From the NCBI GenBank assembly GCA_905214795.1, contig CAJMNM010000005.1:1-64000 (forward strand): a stretch of DNA of 64,000 bases, in the 5' to 3' direction. The DNA is from an uncultured bacterium. Its GTDB lineage: Bacteria > Bacteroidota > Bacteroidia > Bacteroidales > Bacteroidaceae. Below, piece by piece: positions 42,501-51,462 of the stretch (position 1 is the stretch's first letter; every line of letters begins with the position of its first letter). Under the pieces are notes generated by a model, which was given only the letters and a program-made list of their open reading frames with translations, had not been told where the DNA came from and ran no database searches. A program made the translations under genes and the position numbers.

Positions 42501-42892
42501 TAGATGAGTTGAAACATTCTGTTCAGAATGCAAGTTATGAACAAAAGGATCCGTTGTTGATATTCAAACTCGAGAGTGTGAAGATCTTTGACAATATGGT
42601 GAATAAGATAAACAATCAGACTGTCAGCGTATTGATGAGAGGCCAGATTCCTGTGGCTGCTCCCTCAGATGTACATGAAGCTACAGCTCGTCAGACACAG
42701 GTTCCGAAAGAAAAATATGTAGAGTCACGTTCTGATTTGACAGATCCGGCTCAGAAAGAGGCTGCCGCTCAAGATACACGTGAGCAGCAGAAGGCTCAGC
42801 CTGTGGTAGCTGAAAAATTGCCGGGACGTAATGATCCCTGTCCATGCGGAAGCGGAAAGAAGTTTAAGAATTGTCATGGCCGCGGACTGTAA
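39593..42892 (+). CDS. secA: Preprotein translocase ATPase SecA
   Basis: SecA drives Sec-dependent export. The 1099-residue protein is long for the family, as usual in Bacteroidetes, which have insertions in the N-terminal third and NBD1. Visible features: MATGEGKT Walker A (near residue 190), [26 protein letters not shown], Walker B [14 protein letters not shown], the GMTGTA block, [11 protein letters not shown], the [20 protein letters not shown] motif VI and the [18 protein letters not shown] helical scaffold region. The C terminus ends in a zinc-binding SEC-C motif, [14 protein letters not shown]. It follows the pseudo-phosphatase gene by 118 bases and is closed by a terminator. Confidence 0.98.
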   Translation: [1099 protein letters not shown]

Positions 42893-42902
42893 TTACAGTC
42901 TG

Positions 42903-42929
42903 CAGACCATGTCGGTCTGATATTTTTTT
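42903..42929 (+). terminator. Terminator after secA
   Basis: A short CAGACC/GGTCTG stem (42903-42908, 42914-42919) with a 5-base loop is followed by ATATTTTTTT. It lies 11 bases after the secA stop; readthrough into the lipoprotein gene is possible. Confidence 0.6.
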
Positions 42930-42951
42930 GGAACATTAAAATTTGAGTCTT

Positions 42952-43953
42952 ATGAAAAGGGCAAGTAAAATTTCAATGAGCGGTAAGTGTTTAAGACATA
43001 TAAAGTCAGGTATTGGCTTGGTCGTGAAACAATATTGGCATGGAGTTTTACTTGTCCTTTTGTCTTTCACATCATGTGTATCTCCGGTCGGGATTTCTGT
43101 AAATGTATTAAAGCCTTCCGCAATTAAACAACAGTATAAGCTGGACAGTGTGGCAATTGTTGATAATTGTGGAAAGTGGGATTCTTTTACTTTTAACGAT
43201 ACACTGGTCTTGTCGGCAACCTCGGATAAATTGGTGAGCGCGTTGGCTCAAAAATTGGCGGATAGTGATGATTTTAAATATATTATCCGTGTTGATTCTT
43301 GCATGGCAACTCCTGATTCCTTACACGTTCATCTGTTATCAGACAGTGTCTGTCGGCAAATTTGTACAGATTTGGGCGTTTCGTCAATTGTATCTGTTGA
43401 TTTGGCCTATGCCAAGATTCCTTTAGTGTCATCAACCGGTCGTGGAGACGTTTTGTCCAAGATTTGTTTTTCTGTCTATAAACCAGGCGTAACAGATTCT
43501 GTGAAGACTTTTGATGCTGAGAGTGCTTTCTTTTATCCAGGAACAACGATAAAGGAAGAGATGCTAGAAGAAGATTTGGTGGATGTGCTTTCTGATGCGG
43601 TCAAGAATAAATTGAGTTCATATTGGACCACTGTAGGACGTATACTTTATACATCTTTAGCCAGTGATTTACGTTATGGTTATTTGGCATATACATCGGG
43701 AAAATATGACGAGGCACGTAGCTTATGGGCGGAAACGGCAGCCAATAGTTCAATAAGAAAATACCGGGTGGCAGCTTTTGTCAATTTAGCGTTCCTCGAT
43801 GAAATGGAAGATCATTATAATAATGCGCTTATCAATCTGGATAAGGCAGAGGAGGCGATGGGTACGAAGCATTATTCCGATATAAGTGCTTTCATAGAAT
43901 CATATCGGAAGGTTTTACGCGAACGTCAGCTTATTTCAGATAATAAGAAGTAA
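42952..43953 (+). CDS. DUF6340-like lipoprotein with TPR-like C terminus
   Basis: A 333-residue protein. About 25 basic residues precede a hydrophobic stretch (WHGVLLVLLSFTSC) ending in a lipobox-like FTSC near residue 39; the signal peptide is long, so a later ATG at 42976 may be used. The middle domain (DSVAIVDNCGKWDSF, VRLDS-like SDSVCRQICTDLGVSSIVSVD) is unassigned beyond a resemblance to DUF6340. The C-terminal third has TPR-like helices (GYLAYTSGKYDEARSLWAETA, AFVNLAFLDEMEDHYNNALINLDKAEEAM). It should sit in the periplasm or outer membrane. Its position after secA does not reveal a role. Confidence 0.7.
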   Translation: MKRASKISMSGKCLRHIKSGIGLVVKQYWHGVLLVLLSFTSCVSPVGISVNVLKPSAIKQQYKLDSVAIVDNCGKWDSFTFNDTLVLSATSDKLVSALAQKLADSDDFKYIIRVDSCMATPDSLHVHLLSDSVCRQICTDLGVSSIVSVDLAYAKIPLVSSTGRGDVLSKICFSVYKPGVTDSVKTFDAESAFFYPGTTIKEEMLEEDLVDVLSDAVKNKLSSYWTTVGRILYTSLASDLRYGYLAYTSGKYDEARSLWAETAANSSIRKYRVAAFVNLAFLDEMEDHYNNALINLDKAEEAMGTKHYSDISAFIESYRKVLRERQLISDNKK

Positions 43954-44015
43954 ATAACTTGTTTCTTAAAAGTATATTTTTAGGTATATTGTGTCTGTTT
44001 CTTATGTTTTTTTTG

Positions 44016-44023
44016 TATTTTTG
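44016..44023 (+). promoter_or_regulatory. -7 element before the acidic protein gene
   Basis: TATTTTTG fits TAnnTTTG and lies 25 bases before the ATG at 44049. There is no convincing TTTG at the right distance. Confidence 0.45.
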
Positions 44024-44048
44024 ACCTATTCAATAAAAAAAGAACATT

Positions 44049-44489
44049 ATGAAAGCCACACCGCAGACAATCCAACAGATAGAGCGCGCCTTGAAGAAAG
44101 TCGTAGCGAAGTATCCTAAAGAAAATGAAGAACTGGTTTTAACTGATATTCATCTTCAGGTTAAGCCGGAGTCGGGTGAATTATTAGCTTTCAACGATGA
44201 TGATGAAGAATTGACCCGTTGTGTGATAGAGCAATGGATTGATAATACCGACGAGAACTTTTATGAAGAGGTGACTCCAATTCTTCGGATGTGCATACAG
44301 AACATGAAAGACTCACTCGAGGGCTTGTCTATATTAAAGCCTTATTCATTTGTTCTGGTAGATGACGATAAAGAAACATTGAGTGATCTTTATCTGGTAG
44401 ATGATGAGACTGTAATACTTGACGGAGAGTTATTGAAAGGATTGGACGAAGAATTGGATGATTTTCTGAAAAAACTGCTGGAAGAATAA
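44049..44489 (+). CDS. Conserved acidic cytoplasmic protein of unknown function
   Basis: A 146-residue soluble protein with no signal peptide or membrane segment and a strongly acidic C-terminal half (DDDKETLSDLYLVDDETVIL, GLDEELDDFLKKLLEE). The N terminus is a predicted helix (QQIERALKKVVAKYPKE) followed by a beta-rich part (LVLTDIHLQVKPESGELLAF). It reads as a real gene: steady codon use, a clear start after a -7 element, and a 19-base gap to the transporter gene that suggests an operon. Family not recognised. Confidence 0.72.
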   Translation: MKATPQTIQQIERALKKVVAKYPKENEELVLTDIHLQVKPESGELLAFNDDDEELTRCVIEQWIDNTDENFYEEVTPILRMCIQNMKDSLEGLSILKPYSFVLVDDDKETLSDLYLVDDETVILDGELLKGLDEELDDFLKKLLEE

Positions 44490-44508
44490 TTTATTCATCA
44501 TCACATTT

Positions 44509-45399
44509 ATGAATGTATTGAGGAATCATCTTACCCACGTGTTGGCCGTGATTATTGTGTCAATATGGGGTACGACATTTGTGTCAACAAAGGTACTGAT
44601 GAATGCAGGGCTGCAACCCAGTGATATTTTCTTCGTTCGTTTTTTATTGGCCTACATTTGCATTATTCCTTTCTCGTACAAGCATCTTTGGGCAAGAAAT
44701 GTGAAAGATGAATTTTTGCTGTTGCTGACGGGAGTGATGGGGGGCTCATTATATTTCCTTACAGAAAATATTGCCCTGAAATATTCTTATTGTTCAAATG
44801 TGTCTTTATTAGTGTGCAGCACACCAATGTTGACAACGCTCATTCTCGGTATGTTCTATCGTGACGAAAGAATAAATCTCCGTCAGTTTATTTGTTCATT
44901 GGCAGCCCTTGCCGGAATGGCTTTGGTTGTTCTGAACGGTCATTTTGTCTTGAAGCTGTCACCTAAGGGCGATTTATTGGCTTTGGCAGCAGCACTTACA
45001 TGGGCATTGTATTCTTTGCTGATGCGTGTGTTTAATGGCCGCTATTCCATGCTGTTTATTACACGTAAGATTTTTTTCTATGGTCTTTTGACCATTATTC
45101 CCGTTTTTTGCGTATGGCCGTTGAATACCGACTGGGCACTGTATGCACGTCCCGTTGTATGGGGTAATCTGTTGTTTTTGGGAGTAGTTGCCTCATTCTT
45201 GTGTTATTTTGGGTGGAATTATGTCATGTATAAATTAGGTGTGGTACGTTCTACAAATTATATCTATCTTAATCCGGTAGTTACGTTATTGACCTCTTAT
45301 TTATGTCTTGATGAAAGAATAACGCCGCTTGCTTTGGCCGGAGCTGTTATGATTCTCGGTGGTATTTATTTTGTGGAACTTTTTAGAAAAAGAAAATGA
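44509..45399 (+). CDS. EamA/DMT-family transporter
   Basis: A 296-residue inner-membrane protein with ten predicted helices in two EamA repeats. The first begins VLAVIIVSIWGTTFVSTKVL and includes DIFFVRFLLAYICIIPFSY; the second includes GDLLALAAALTWALYSLLMR and the closing LALAGAVMILGGIYFVEL. DMT proteins export amino acids or metabolites; the substrate is not readable. Its last four bases (ATGA) overlap the start of the next gene, so both are translated from one message. Confidence 0.92.
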   Translation: MNVLRNHLTHVLAVIIVSIWGTTFVSTKVLMNAGLQPSDIFFVRFLLAYICIIPFSYKHLWARNVKDEFLLLLTGVMGGSLYFLTENIALKYSYCSNVSLLVCSTPMLTTLILGMFYRDERINLRQFICSLAALAGMALVVLNGHFVLKLSPKGDLLALAAALTWALYSLLMRVFNGRYSMLFITRKIFFYGLLTIIPVFCVWPLNTDWALYARPVVWGNLLFLGVVASFLCYFGWNYVMYKLGVVRSTNYIYLNPVVTLLTSYLCLDERITPLALAGAVMILGGIYFVELFRKRK

Positions 45400-45809
45400 C
45401 AGAGCATAAGAATTTAATTGATAACCGGGATTTTACTCCCGAATATATTACAGCTTTACGTCCTGATGAAGTCTTTGTTTTTGGCAGTAATCTGGCCGGC
45501 TTTCATGGAGGAGGCGCTGCAAGGATTGCTTATAAAAATTTTGGTGCTGAATGGGGACGTGGAGTAGGACATTTTGGTCAGACCTATGCTATACCGACAA
45601 TGCAGGGTGGTGTGGAGACCATTAAGCCTTATGTGGACGATTTCATAGCTTACGCGCGTGTCCATCCGGAATTCAGGTTCTATGTCACTCGTATCGGATG
45701 TGGGATTGCTGGTTTCCGGGACGAAGATATAGCCCCGTTGTTTAAGGAGGCTTTGTCTTTGTCTAATATTGTTTTGCCGCGTACCTTCTTTGACATTCTG
45801 GTCCGGTAA
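45396..45809 (+). CDS. Macro-domain-like conserved protein (FVFGSNLAG family)
   Basis: A 137-residue soluble protein. The block VFVFGSNLAGFHGGGAARIA (about residues 26-45), then GRGVGHFGQTYAIPTM and RFYVTRIGCGIAGFRDEDIAP, is typical of a widespread small family. Its GSN and GGGAA loops resemble ADP-ribose-binding macro domains. Related entries are often labelled hypothetical or phage-associated. Binding of a nucleotide or ADP-ribose derivative is inferred only. It overlaps the DMT transporter by 4 bases (ATGA) and is followed by a terminator, so it ends a probable three-gene operon. Confidence 0.75.
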   Translation: MTEHKNLIDNRDFTPEYITALRPDEVFVFGSNLAGFHGGGAARIAYKNFGAEWGRGVGHFGQTYAIPTMQGGVETIKPYVDDFIAYARVHPEFRFYVTRIGCGIAGFRDEDIAPLFKEALSLSNIVLPRTFFDILVR

Positions 45810-46283
45810 TATAAGGTTAAATAAAGTAAGTATGTAGCTAAGCTGTATCAATCAATTGTTGTGGTTCTTTTTTACGGTTTTGTAGTAGATTATATGTATT
45901 ATTGTCAATAGATTATTAAAAATAGTTCAATTAAAGGCTTCTTGTAATGACCGGTATGTCTGTTTCGTAGATATACCGGTCATAATATTTTTTTGTATGT
46001 AGTGAATCCAATATTTAATCTCTCTTTCCGTATGTTTTAGCTTTTTATGACCATAGATAAATTACAGTACCCGTGGATATTTTTTACATTTAAGGATTTT
46101 ATTACTTATAGATTGTTTATATCTCTAGTACTGTTATGATAAGGTGAGGATAGAAATAACTTTGATTATTTGATGTTACTTTCCGTTTTTGTATGCCGTT
46201 ACATTGCTTTTTGACAGGCTGCTTTTTTGTATGTTTGGCCGGATAAAGTTATGTGAGATGGCAGTGAAAAAAGATAATAAAAG
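45810..46283. other. Intergenic region after the macro-like gene
   Basis: About 470 AT-rich bases with no plausible reading frame. It contains the terminator at 45948-45994 and two plus-strand -7-like elements, TAACTTTG (46157-46164) and TATGTTTG (46230-46237), with no gene downstream on that strand. The second would produce a transcript of about 90 bases ending at the hairpin 46284-46334, a weak candidate for a small RNA. Confidence 0.4.
45948..45994 (+). terminator. Terminator of the acidic protein-DMT-macro operon
   Basis: A 10-bp stem, TGACCGGTAT (45948-45957) with ATACCGGTCA (45973-45982), followed by TAATATTTTTTT. It lies about 140 bases after the macro-like gene. Confidence 0.78.
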
Positions 46284-46334
46284 ATGGCATATGGAGTGAT
46301 TAATGTTGATAATCTTCATATGCCATTTTAATTT
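46284..46334. terminator. Terminator after hppA (bidirectional)
   Basis: ATGGCATATG (46284-46293) pairs with CATATGCCAT (46317-46326) around a 23-base loop; T-rich tails follow on both strands. It lies about 58 bases after the hppA stop. Confidence 0.72.
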
Positions 46335-46383
46335 TTAAAGGGACATTTATTTGAATGTCTCTCATTATTATATTAGTCTGGTT

Positions 46384-48588
46384 TTAGAACAGACTCCATG
46401 AAACGGTCAGTCCGGCCATAACGATGGCAACCATTGACATCAGTTTAATGAGGATGTTCAAGCTAGGACCGGATGTGTCTTTAAATGGGTCGCCTACGGT
46501 GTCGCCAACAACAGTCGCGCGATGTACCTCACTGCCTTTTCCACCAAAATTGCCTTCTTCAACATATTTTTTAGCATTGTCCCATGCGCCACCGGCGTTA
46601 GCCATGAAAATAGCTAGAACGAATCCGGCAGACAATCCACCAACTAATAGCCCGATAACGCCCGGAACACCGAACACCAGTCCGGTTATGATTGGAGCCA
46701 CAATGGCAAGAAGTGACGGGAATACCATTTCGCGTTGTGCGCCCTTGGTTGAAATCTGTACGCAACGTGCATAGTCTGGTTCGGCCTCACCAGTCAGAAT
46801 ACCTTTTATCTCACGGAACTGCCGACGTACCTCTTCAACCATGTGTGCTGCAGCACGGCCAACAGCGTTCATGGTAAGTCCGCAGAACAAGAAAGCCATC
46901 ATGCTGCCGATAAACATACCTGAGAGTACAGTCGGGTTCATTAGCGTAACGTCATAATAGGTCATGAAATCAGTAAAAGATGCGTCCTGTATCTGAATTT
47001 GGTCACCGTTTGGCATTTCCAATACGGTTTGTCCCAAACGGGTTAGTCCGATACGTATTTCTTCAACATATGATGCTAGTAATGCCAGGCCTGTCAGTGC
47101 TGCCGAACCGATGGCGAATCCTTTGCCTGTAGCGGCGGTTGTATTACCTAATGAGTCTAAAGCATCGGTACGTTTACGTACAGCCTCGCCCAATCCGCTC
47201 ATTTCTGCATTTCCTCCGGCGTTGTCGGCAATAGGACCGTAAGCATCAGTTGCCAATGTGATGCCCAGTGTAGAAAGCATGCCGACAGCAGCTATACCGA
47301 TACCGTAAAGTCCCATGCTGACGTTACTCAAATCGAATCCGGAGGCCAGCCAGTAGGATAGGATAATACCTATGACAACAGCAACGACCGGAATTGTGGT
47401 AGAAATCATTCCCAATCCTATACCGGAGATAATAACGGTTGCGGGGCCTGTTGTTCCGCTTTCGGAAAGCTTCTGAGTCGGACGGTAAGACTGAGAAGTA
47501 TAATATTCTGTAGAGCGTCCGATTACAATACCGACTAACAGGCCGACAACTACAGCAAAAGCGATGTTAATCCAATTGTCTAACTGCAACGCCCACAAAA
47601 TGACAAATGTTGCTACGACAATGAGTGCGGAACTCAGATTCGTACCTACAGCTAGAGAATTCAGCAATTCTTTCATTCCCGCGTCTTCTTTAGTACGTAC
47701 CGAGAATATTCCTATAATGGAAAGTATGATACCGACTGCGGCAATCAGCATCGGGGCTATAACAGCTTTGTATTGCATGTCAACATCGCCACTGCTTATA
47801 AACGCGGCTGCACCTAAAGCTGATGTTGCCAAAATGGAACCACAATACGACTCGTATAAGTCTGCTCCCATACCGGCAACGTCGCCGACGTTGTCGCCTA
47901 CATTGTCGGCAATAGTAGCGGGATTACGCGGGTCGTCTTCCGGAATTCCGGCTTCAACTTTACCAACCAGGTCTGCTCCTACATCGGCAGCCTTGGTATA
48001 GATACCTCCACCGACGCGCGCGAACAGGGCTTGTGTACTTGCTCCCATTCCGAATGTCAGCATGGTGGTTGTAATCATACATAGTTTGGCCGTCGGGGTA
48101 AAATCGTCGGCAGGAATAACCGCGTCGAGTAACAGATACCAGAACGAAATGTCAAAAAGACCAAGTCCGACAACAACCAGTCCCATTACCGCACCGCTTC
48201 GAAAAGCTACACGTAAGCCTTTATTTAGAGAGTCACGTGCCGCATTGGCAGTACGTGCCGAGGCATAGGTAGCGGTTTTCATTCCGAGGAATCCGGATAA
48301 TCCAGAGAAGAAACCACCGGTAAGAAAAGCCACCGGCACCCATGAGTTTTGCAGGCTGAAACCATAAGCCATAATTGAGAACAGAATGACCAGTCCTAGA
48401 AAAACCAATCCAACAATTTTGTATTGTTGTTTAAGGTAAGACATGGCGCCTTGGCGCACATGTAAGGCGATTTTCTGCATGAGATCCGTACCTTCACTCT
48501 CTTTCATCATTTGACGGTAGAAGTACCATGCCAGCACAAGGGCCAACAATGACGATACTGGTACCATCCAAAATAATTGGTGTTCCAT
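46384..48588 (-). CDS. hppA: Membrane-bound ion-translocating pyrophosphatase
   Basis: A 734-residue protein with about 16 membrane helices. It hydrolyses pyrophosphate and pumps Na+ and/or H+ outward. The substrate-binding blocks are present: DVGADLVGKVEAGIPEDDPR, NPATIADNVGDNVGDVAGMG, DAYGPIADNAGGNAEMSGL and, at the end, GDTVGDPFKDTSGPSLN. In LGNTTAATGKGFAIGSAAL the Ala before TGKG is the residue associated with K+-stimulated enzymes, so a K+-dependent, probably Na+-pumping type is inferred. It is monocistronic. Confidence 0.96.
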   Translation of the reverse strand: MEHQLFWMVPVSSLLALVLAWYFYRQMMKESEGTDLMQKIALHVRQGAMSYLKQQYKIVGLVFLGLVILFSIMAYGFSLQNSWVPVAFLTGGFFSGLSGFLGMKTATYASARTANAARDSLNKGLRVAFRSGAVMGLVVVGLGLFDISFWYLLLDAVIPADDFTPTAKLCMITTTMLTFGMGASTQALFARVGGGIYTKAADVGADLVGKVEAGIPEDDPRNPATIADNVGDNVGDVAGMGADLYESYCGSILATSALGAAAFISSGDVDMQYKAVIAPMLIAAVGIILSIIGIFSVRTKEDAGMKELLNSLAVGTNLSSALIVVATFVILWALQLDNWINIAFAVVVGLLVGIVIGRSTEYYTSQSYRPTQKLSESGTTGPATVIISGIGLGMISTTIPVVAVVIGIILSYWLASGFDLSNVSMGLYGIGIAAVGMLSTLGITLATDAYGPIADNAGGNAEMSGLGEAVRKRTDALDSLGNTTAATGKGFAIGSAALTGLALLASYVEEIRIGLTRLGQTVLEMPNGDQIQIQDASFTDFMTYYDVTLMNPTVLSGMFIGSMMAFLFCGLTMNAVGRAAAHMVEEVRRQFREIKGILTGEAEPDYARCVQISTKGAQREMVFPSLLAIVAPIITGLVFGVPGVIGLLVGGLSAGFVLAIFMANAGGAWDNAKKYVEEGNFGGKGSEVHRATVVGDTVGDPFKDTSGPSLNILIKLMSMVAIVMAGLTVSWSLF

Positions 48589-48700
48589 ATGATTTTAGAT
48601 TTAAGAAATTAATTAACCGTGATAAAGGTATATAAAAAGTAGTTATCAAGCAAGCAAAATACCGGCCTAATATATCGCAAGAGAAGTATGATTTAAATAT

Positions 48701-48749
48701 AAAAAAGCATCGCGGCCGGAATTCTGTGTTTTGCATTCCGGCCGCGATG
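48701..48749 (-). terminator. Terminator after valS
   Basis: A 15-bp perfect GC-rich stem, CATCGCGGCCGGAAT (48708-48722) with ATTCCGGCCGCGATG (48735-48749), followed on the minus strand by a T run (complement of A6 at 48701-48706). It lies about 30 bases after the valS stop. Confidence 0.88.
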
Positions 48750-48777
48750 GCGATTTGATGTAAAATTTAAATATCGG

Positions 48778-51462
48778 TTACTTCTTTAGGGCAGCTAGAC
48801 TTTCTTGTAAAGCCGCAATTTTGCTCTCTGCGTCAGCCTGTTTCTTACGTTCCAGTTCAACAACGGCAGCAGGAGCGTTAGCTACGAAACGTTCGTTTGA
48901 AAGTTTCTTCTTTACGCCAATCAGGAATCCTTCAAGATGTTTCAGTTCTGCTTCCTGTTTGGCAATTTCAGCCTCCACGTCAATCAGATTGCCCAATGGT
49001 ACTGCATATTCTGTTGTGCCTACCATGAATGATGCGGTTCCTTCTGCTTTTTGTGATACGGTCTTTACACTGTCAATGTTGGCCATCTTGCAGACTACGG
49101 AGTCAAAGGCAGCATAAGGATTTTCACCTGTTACCTCCACGCTGAGTGTCTCTTTTGGAGCTATATTTTTCTGGTTGCGTACGGTACGTACACCGGCTAC
49201 AATATTCTTTACTGCCTCAATCTGTGCAATCAGTGCGCGTTCTTCGTCCGTAGGAGCAGCTATATGGAGCGGTGAAATCATGATGCTTTCGCCTGGCAGA
49301 CGGTCGTAGATGTGCTGCCACAGTTCTTCGGTAATGAAAGGCATGAACGGGTGAAGCAGTTTCAGCAACGTATCGAAGAAACGTAATGTCTGGTCGTAAG
49401 TCTTTTGATCGATAGGTTGTCCGTATGCGGGCTTAATCATTTCCAGATACCAGCTTGAGAATTCATCCCAGAAAAGCTTGTAAATAACCATCAATGCTTC
49501 GCTCAGACGGTATTTCTTAAATAAATCGTCAACTTCTGCAGCTGTGTTCTTTAACATGGCGTCAAACCAACGTGTAGCGATTGCCGCGCTTTCAGGCTGT
49601 TCGATATCAGCGGTTTGCCATCCTTTAACCAGACGGAACGCATTCCATATTTTATTGTTGAAGTTACGTCCCTGTTCGCAGAGGGCGTCATCGAAGAGAA
49701 TGTCGTTACCTGCAGGTGCTGACAGCATCATACCCATACGGACACCGTCTGCGCCGTACTTGTCAATCAATTCCAACGGATCGGGTGAGTTTCCGAGTGA
49801 TTTGGACATCTTGCGGCCCAGTTTGTCACGTACGATACCGGTGAAATAAACGTTGCGGAACGGCATTTCGCCCATATATTCATAGCCGGCCATAATCATG
49901 CGGGCTACCCAGAAGAAGATGATATCCGGACCGGTTACAAGGTCGCTTGTCGGATAATAATATTTCAGTTCTTCGTTGCCCGGATTGTTAATGCCGTCGA
50001 ACAGCGAGATGGGCCAGAGCCATGAAGAGAACCATGTGTCGAGGCAATCTTCATCCTGACGCAGGTCTGCAATAGTCAGTTTGTCGTTGCCTGTTTTTTC
50101 TTTAGCCAGTTCAAGTGCCTTTTCCGGAGTCTCGGCAACAACATATCCGCCTTCAGGCAAGAAATAGGCCGGAATACGGTGTCCCCACCATAATTGACGG
50201 CTGATACACCAGTCTTTAATGTTTTCCAGCCAGTTCTTATATGTATTTTTGTATTTTGCCGGATAGAACTTCAATTCATCGTTCATTACCGGTGGTAATG
50301 CCATGTCTGCAAAGTGTTGCATCTTAAGGAACCATTGCATTGACAGCTTAGGTTCGATGGCAACGTTAGTGCGCTCTGAAAAACCTACCTTATTAGTATA
50401 AGCCTCTACCTTTTCAAGCAAGCCGGCTGCGTCAAGATCCTTTTCAATCTGCTCACGTACATCGAAGCGGTCCATACCTACATACAGACCGGCAGCCTCG
50501 CTTAAGGTTCCGTTGTCGTTGAAAATATCAATGCTTGGCAGGTTGTATTTTTCGCCTAGCATGTAGTCGTTTACATCATGTGCCGGAGTTACTTTCAGAC
50601 AGCCTGTACCGAATTCAATATCTACATAATCGTCTTCGATAACCGGAATAATGCGGTTAACTAACGGAACGATAACCTTTTTGCCGCGTAACCAGTGATT
50701 TTTCGGGTCAGCCGGATTGATACACATGGCTGTATCACCCATGATGGTTTCAGGACGTGTCGTAGCAACAACGGCATAACGGCGACCTTGTGCATCGCGG
50801 TGTACCACTTCGCCTTCTTCGCCTGTTTCTCCACTCATGTCATCATCGGCTACATAATATCTCAAGTAGTACAGTTTGCTGTGTTCTTCCTTGTAAATAA
50901 CCTCTTCGTCACTTAACGCGGTCAGTGCTTTCGGATCCCAGTTTACCATACGTACACCACGATAGATAAGGCCTTTGTTGTAAAGGTCGACAAAAACCTT
51001 GATGACACTTTCACTACGTTTTTCGTCCATAGTGAAGGCCGTACGGTCCCAATCACAGCTGGCGCCGAGTTTGCGCAACTGCTTAAGGATGATGCCTCCA
51101 TGTTCTTCTGTCCAAGCCCATGCGTGTTTTAAGAATTCTTCGCGGCTGAGGTCTGTTTTTTTGATTCCTTCAGCGGCCAGTTTGTTTACCACTTTTGCTT
51201 CGGTGGCAATAGATGCATGGTCTGTTCCCGGAACCCAGCAGGCATTTTTGCCTTCCATGCGGGCACGGCGTACCAGAATATCTTGAATAGTATTGTTCAG
51301 CATGTGTCCCATGTGGAGTACACCTGTCACATTGGGTGGCGGGATAACAACGGTGTACGGTTCACGACCGTCGGGTTTAGAACTGAAGAGTTTGTTGTCC
51401 AGCCAGTATTGGTACCATTTGCCCTCAACCTCGGCCGGATTGTATTTACTTGCTAATTCCAT
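48778..51462 (-). CDS. valS: Valyl-tRNA synthetase
   Basis: A class Ia synthetase of 894 residues that charges tRNA-Val. The start MELASKYNPAEVEGKWYQYW, the HIGH-type motif PPPNVTGVLHMGHML (about residues 40-54), the editing domain with TTRPETIMGDTA, the GTDQ-like WFSSWLWPISLF, and the KMSKS motif KMSKSLGNSPDPLELID are all visible. The C terminus (ELKHLEGFLIGVKKKLSNER, ELERKKQADAESKIAALQES) is the coiled-coil arm. The ATG at 51462 is chosen over 51504 because the family starts there. It is divergent from the flippase gene. Confidence 0.97.
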   Translation of the reverse strand: MELASKYNPAEVEGKWYQYWLDNKLFSSKPDGREPYTVVIPPPNVTGVLHMGHMLNNTIQDILVRRARMEGKNACWVPGTDHASIATEAKVVNKLAAEGIKKTDLSREEFLKHAWAWTEEHGGIILKQLRKLGASCDWDRTAFTMDEKRSESVIKVFVDLYNKGLIYRGVRMVNWDPKALTALSDEEVIYKEEHSKLYYLRYYVADDDMSGETGEEGEVVHRDAQGRRYAVVATTRPETIMGDTAMCINPADPKNHWLRGKKVIVPLVNRIIPVIEDDYVDIEFGTGCLKVTPAHDVNDYMLGEKYNLPSIDIFNDNGTLSEAAGLYVGMDRFDVREQIEKDLDAAGLLEKVEAYTNKVGFSERTNVAIEPKLSMQWFLKMQHFADMALPPVMNDELKFYPAKYKNTYKNWLENIKDWCISRQLWWGHRIPAYFLPEGGYVVAETPEKALELAKEKTGNDKLTIADLRQDEDCLDTWFSSWLWPISLFDGINNPGNEELKYYYPTSDLVTGPDIIFFWVARMIMAGYEYMGEMPFRNVYFTGIVRDKLGRKMSKSLGNSPDPLELIDKYGADGVRMGMMLSAPAGNDILFDDALCEQGRNFNNKIWNAFRLVKGWQTADIEQPESAAIATRWFDAMLKNTAAEVDDLFKKYRLSEALMVIYKLFWDEFSSWYLEMIKPAYGQPIDQKTYDQTLRFFDTLLKLLHPFMPFITEELWQHIYDRLPGESIMISPLHIAAPTDEERALIAQIEAVKNIVAGVRTVRNQKNIAPKETLSVEVTGENPYAAFDSVVCKMANIDSVKTVSQKAEGTASFMVGTTEYAVPLGNLIDVEAEIAKQEAELKHLEGFLIGVKKKLSNERFVANAPAAVVELERKKQADAESKIAALQESLAALKK

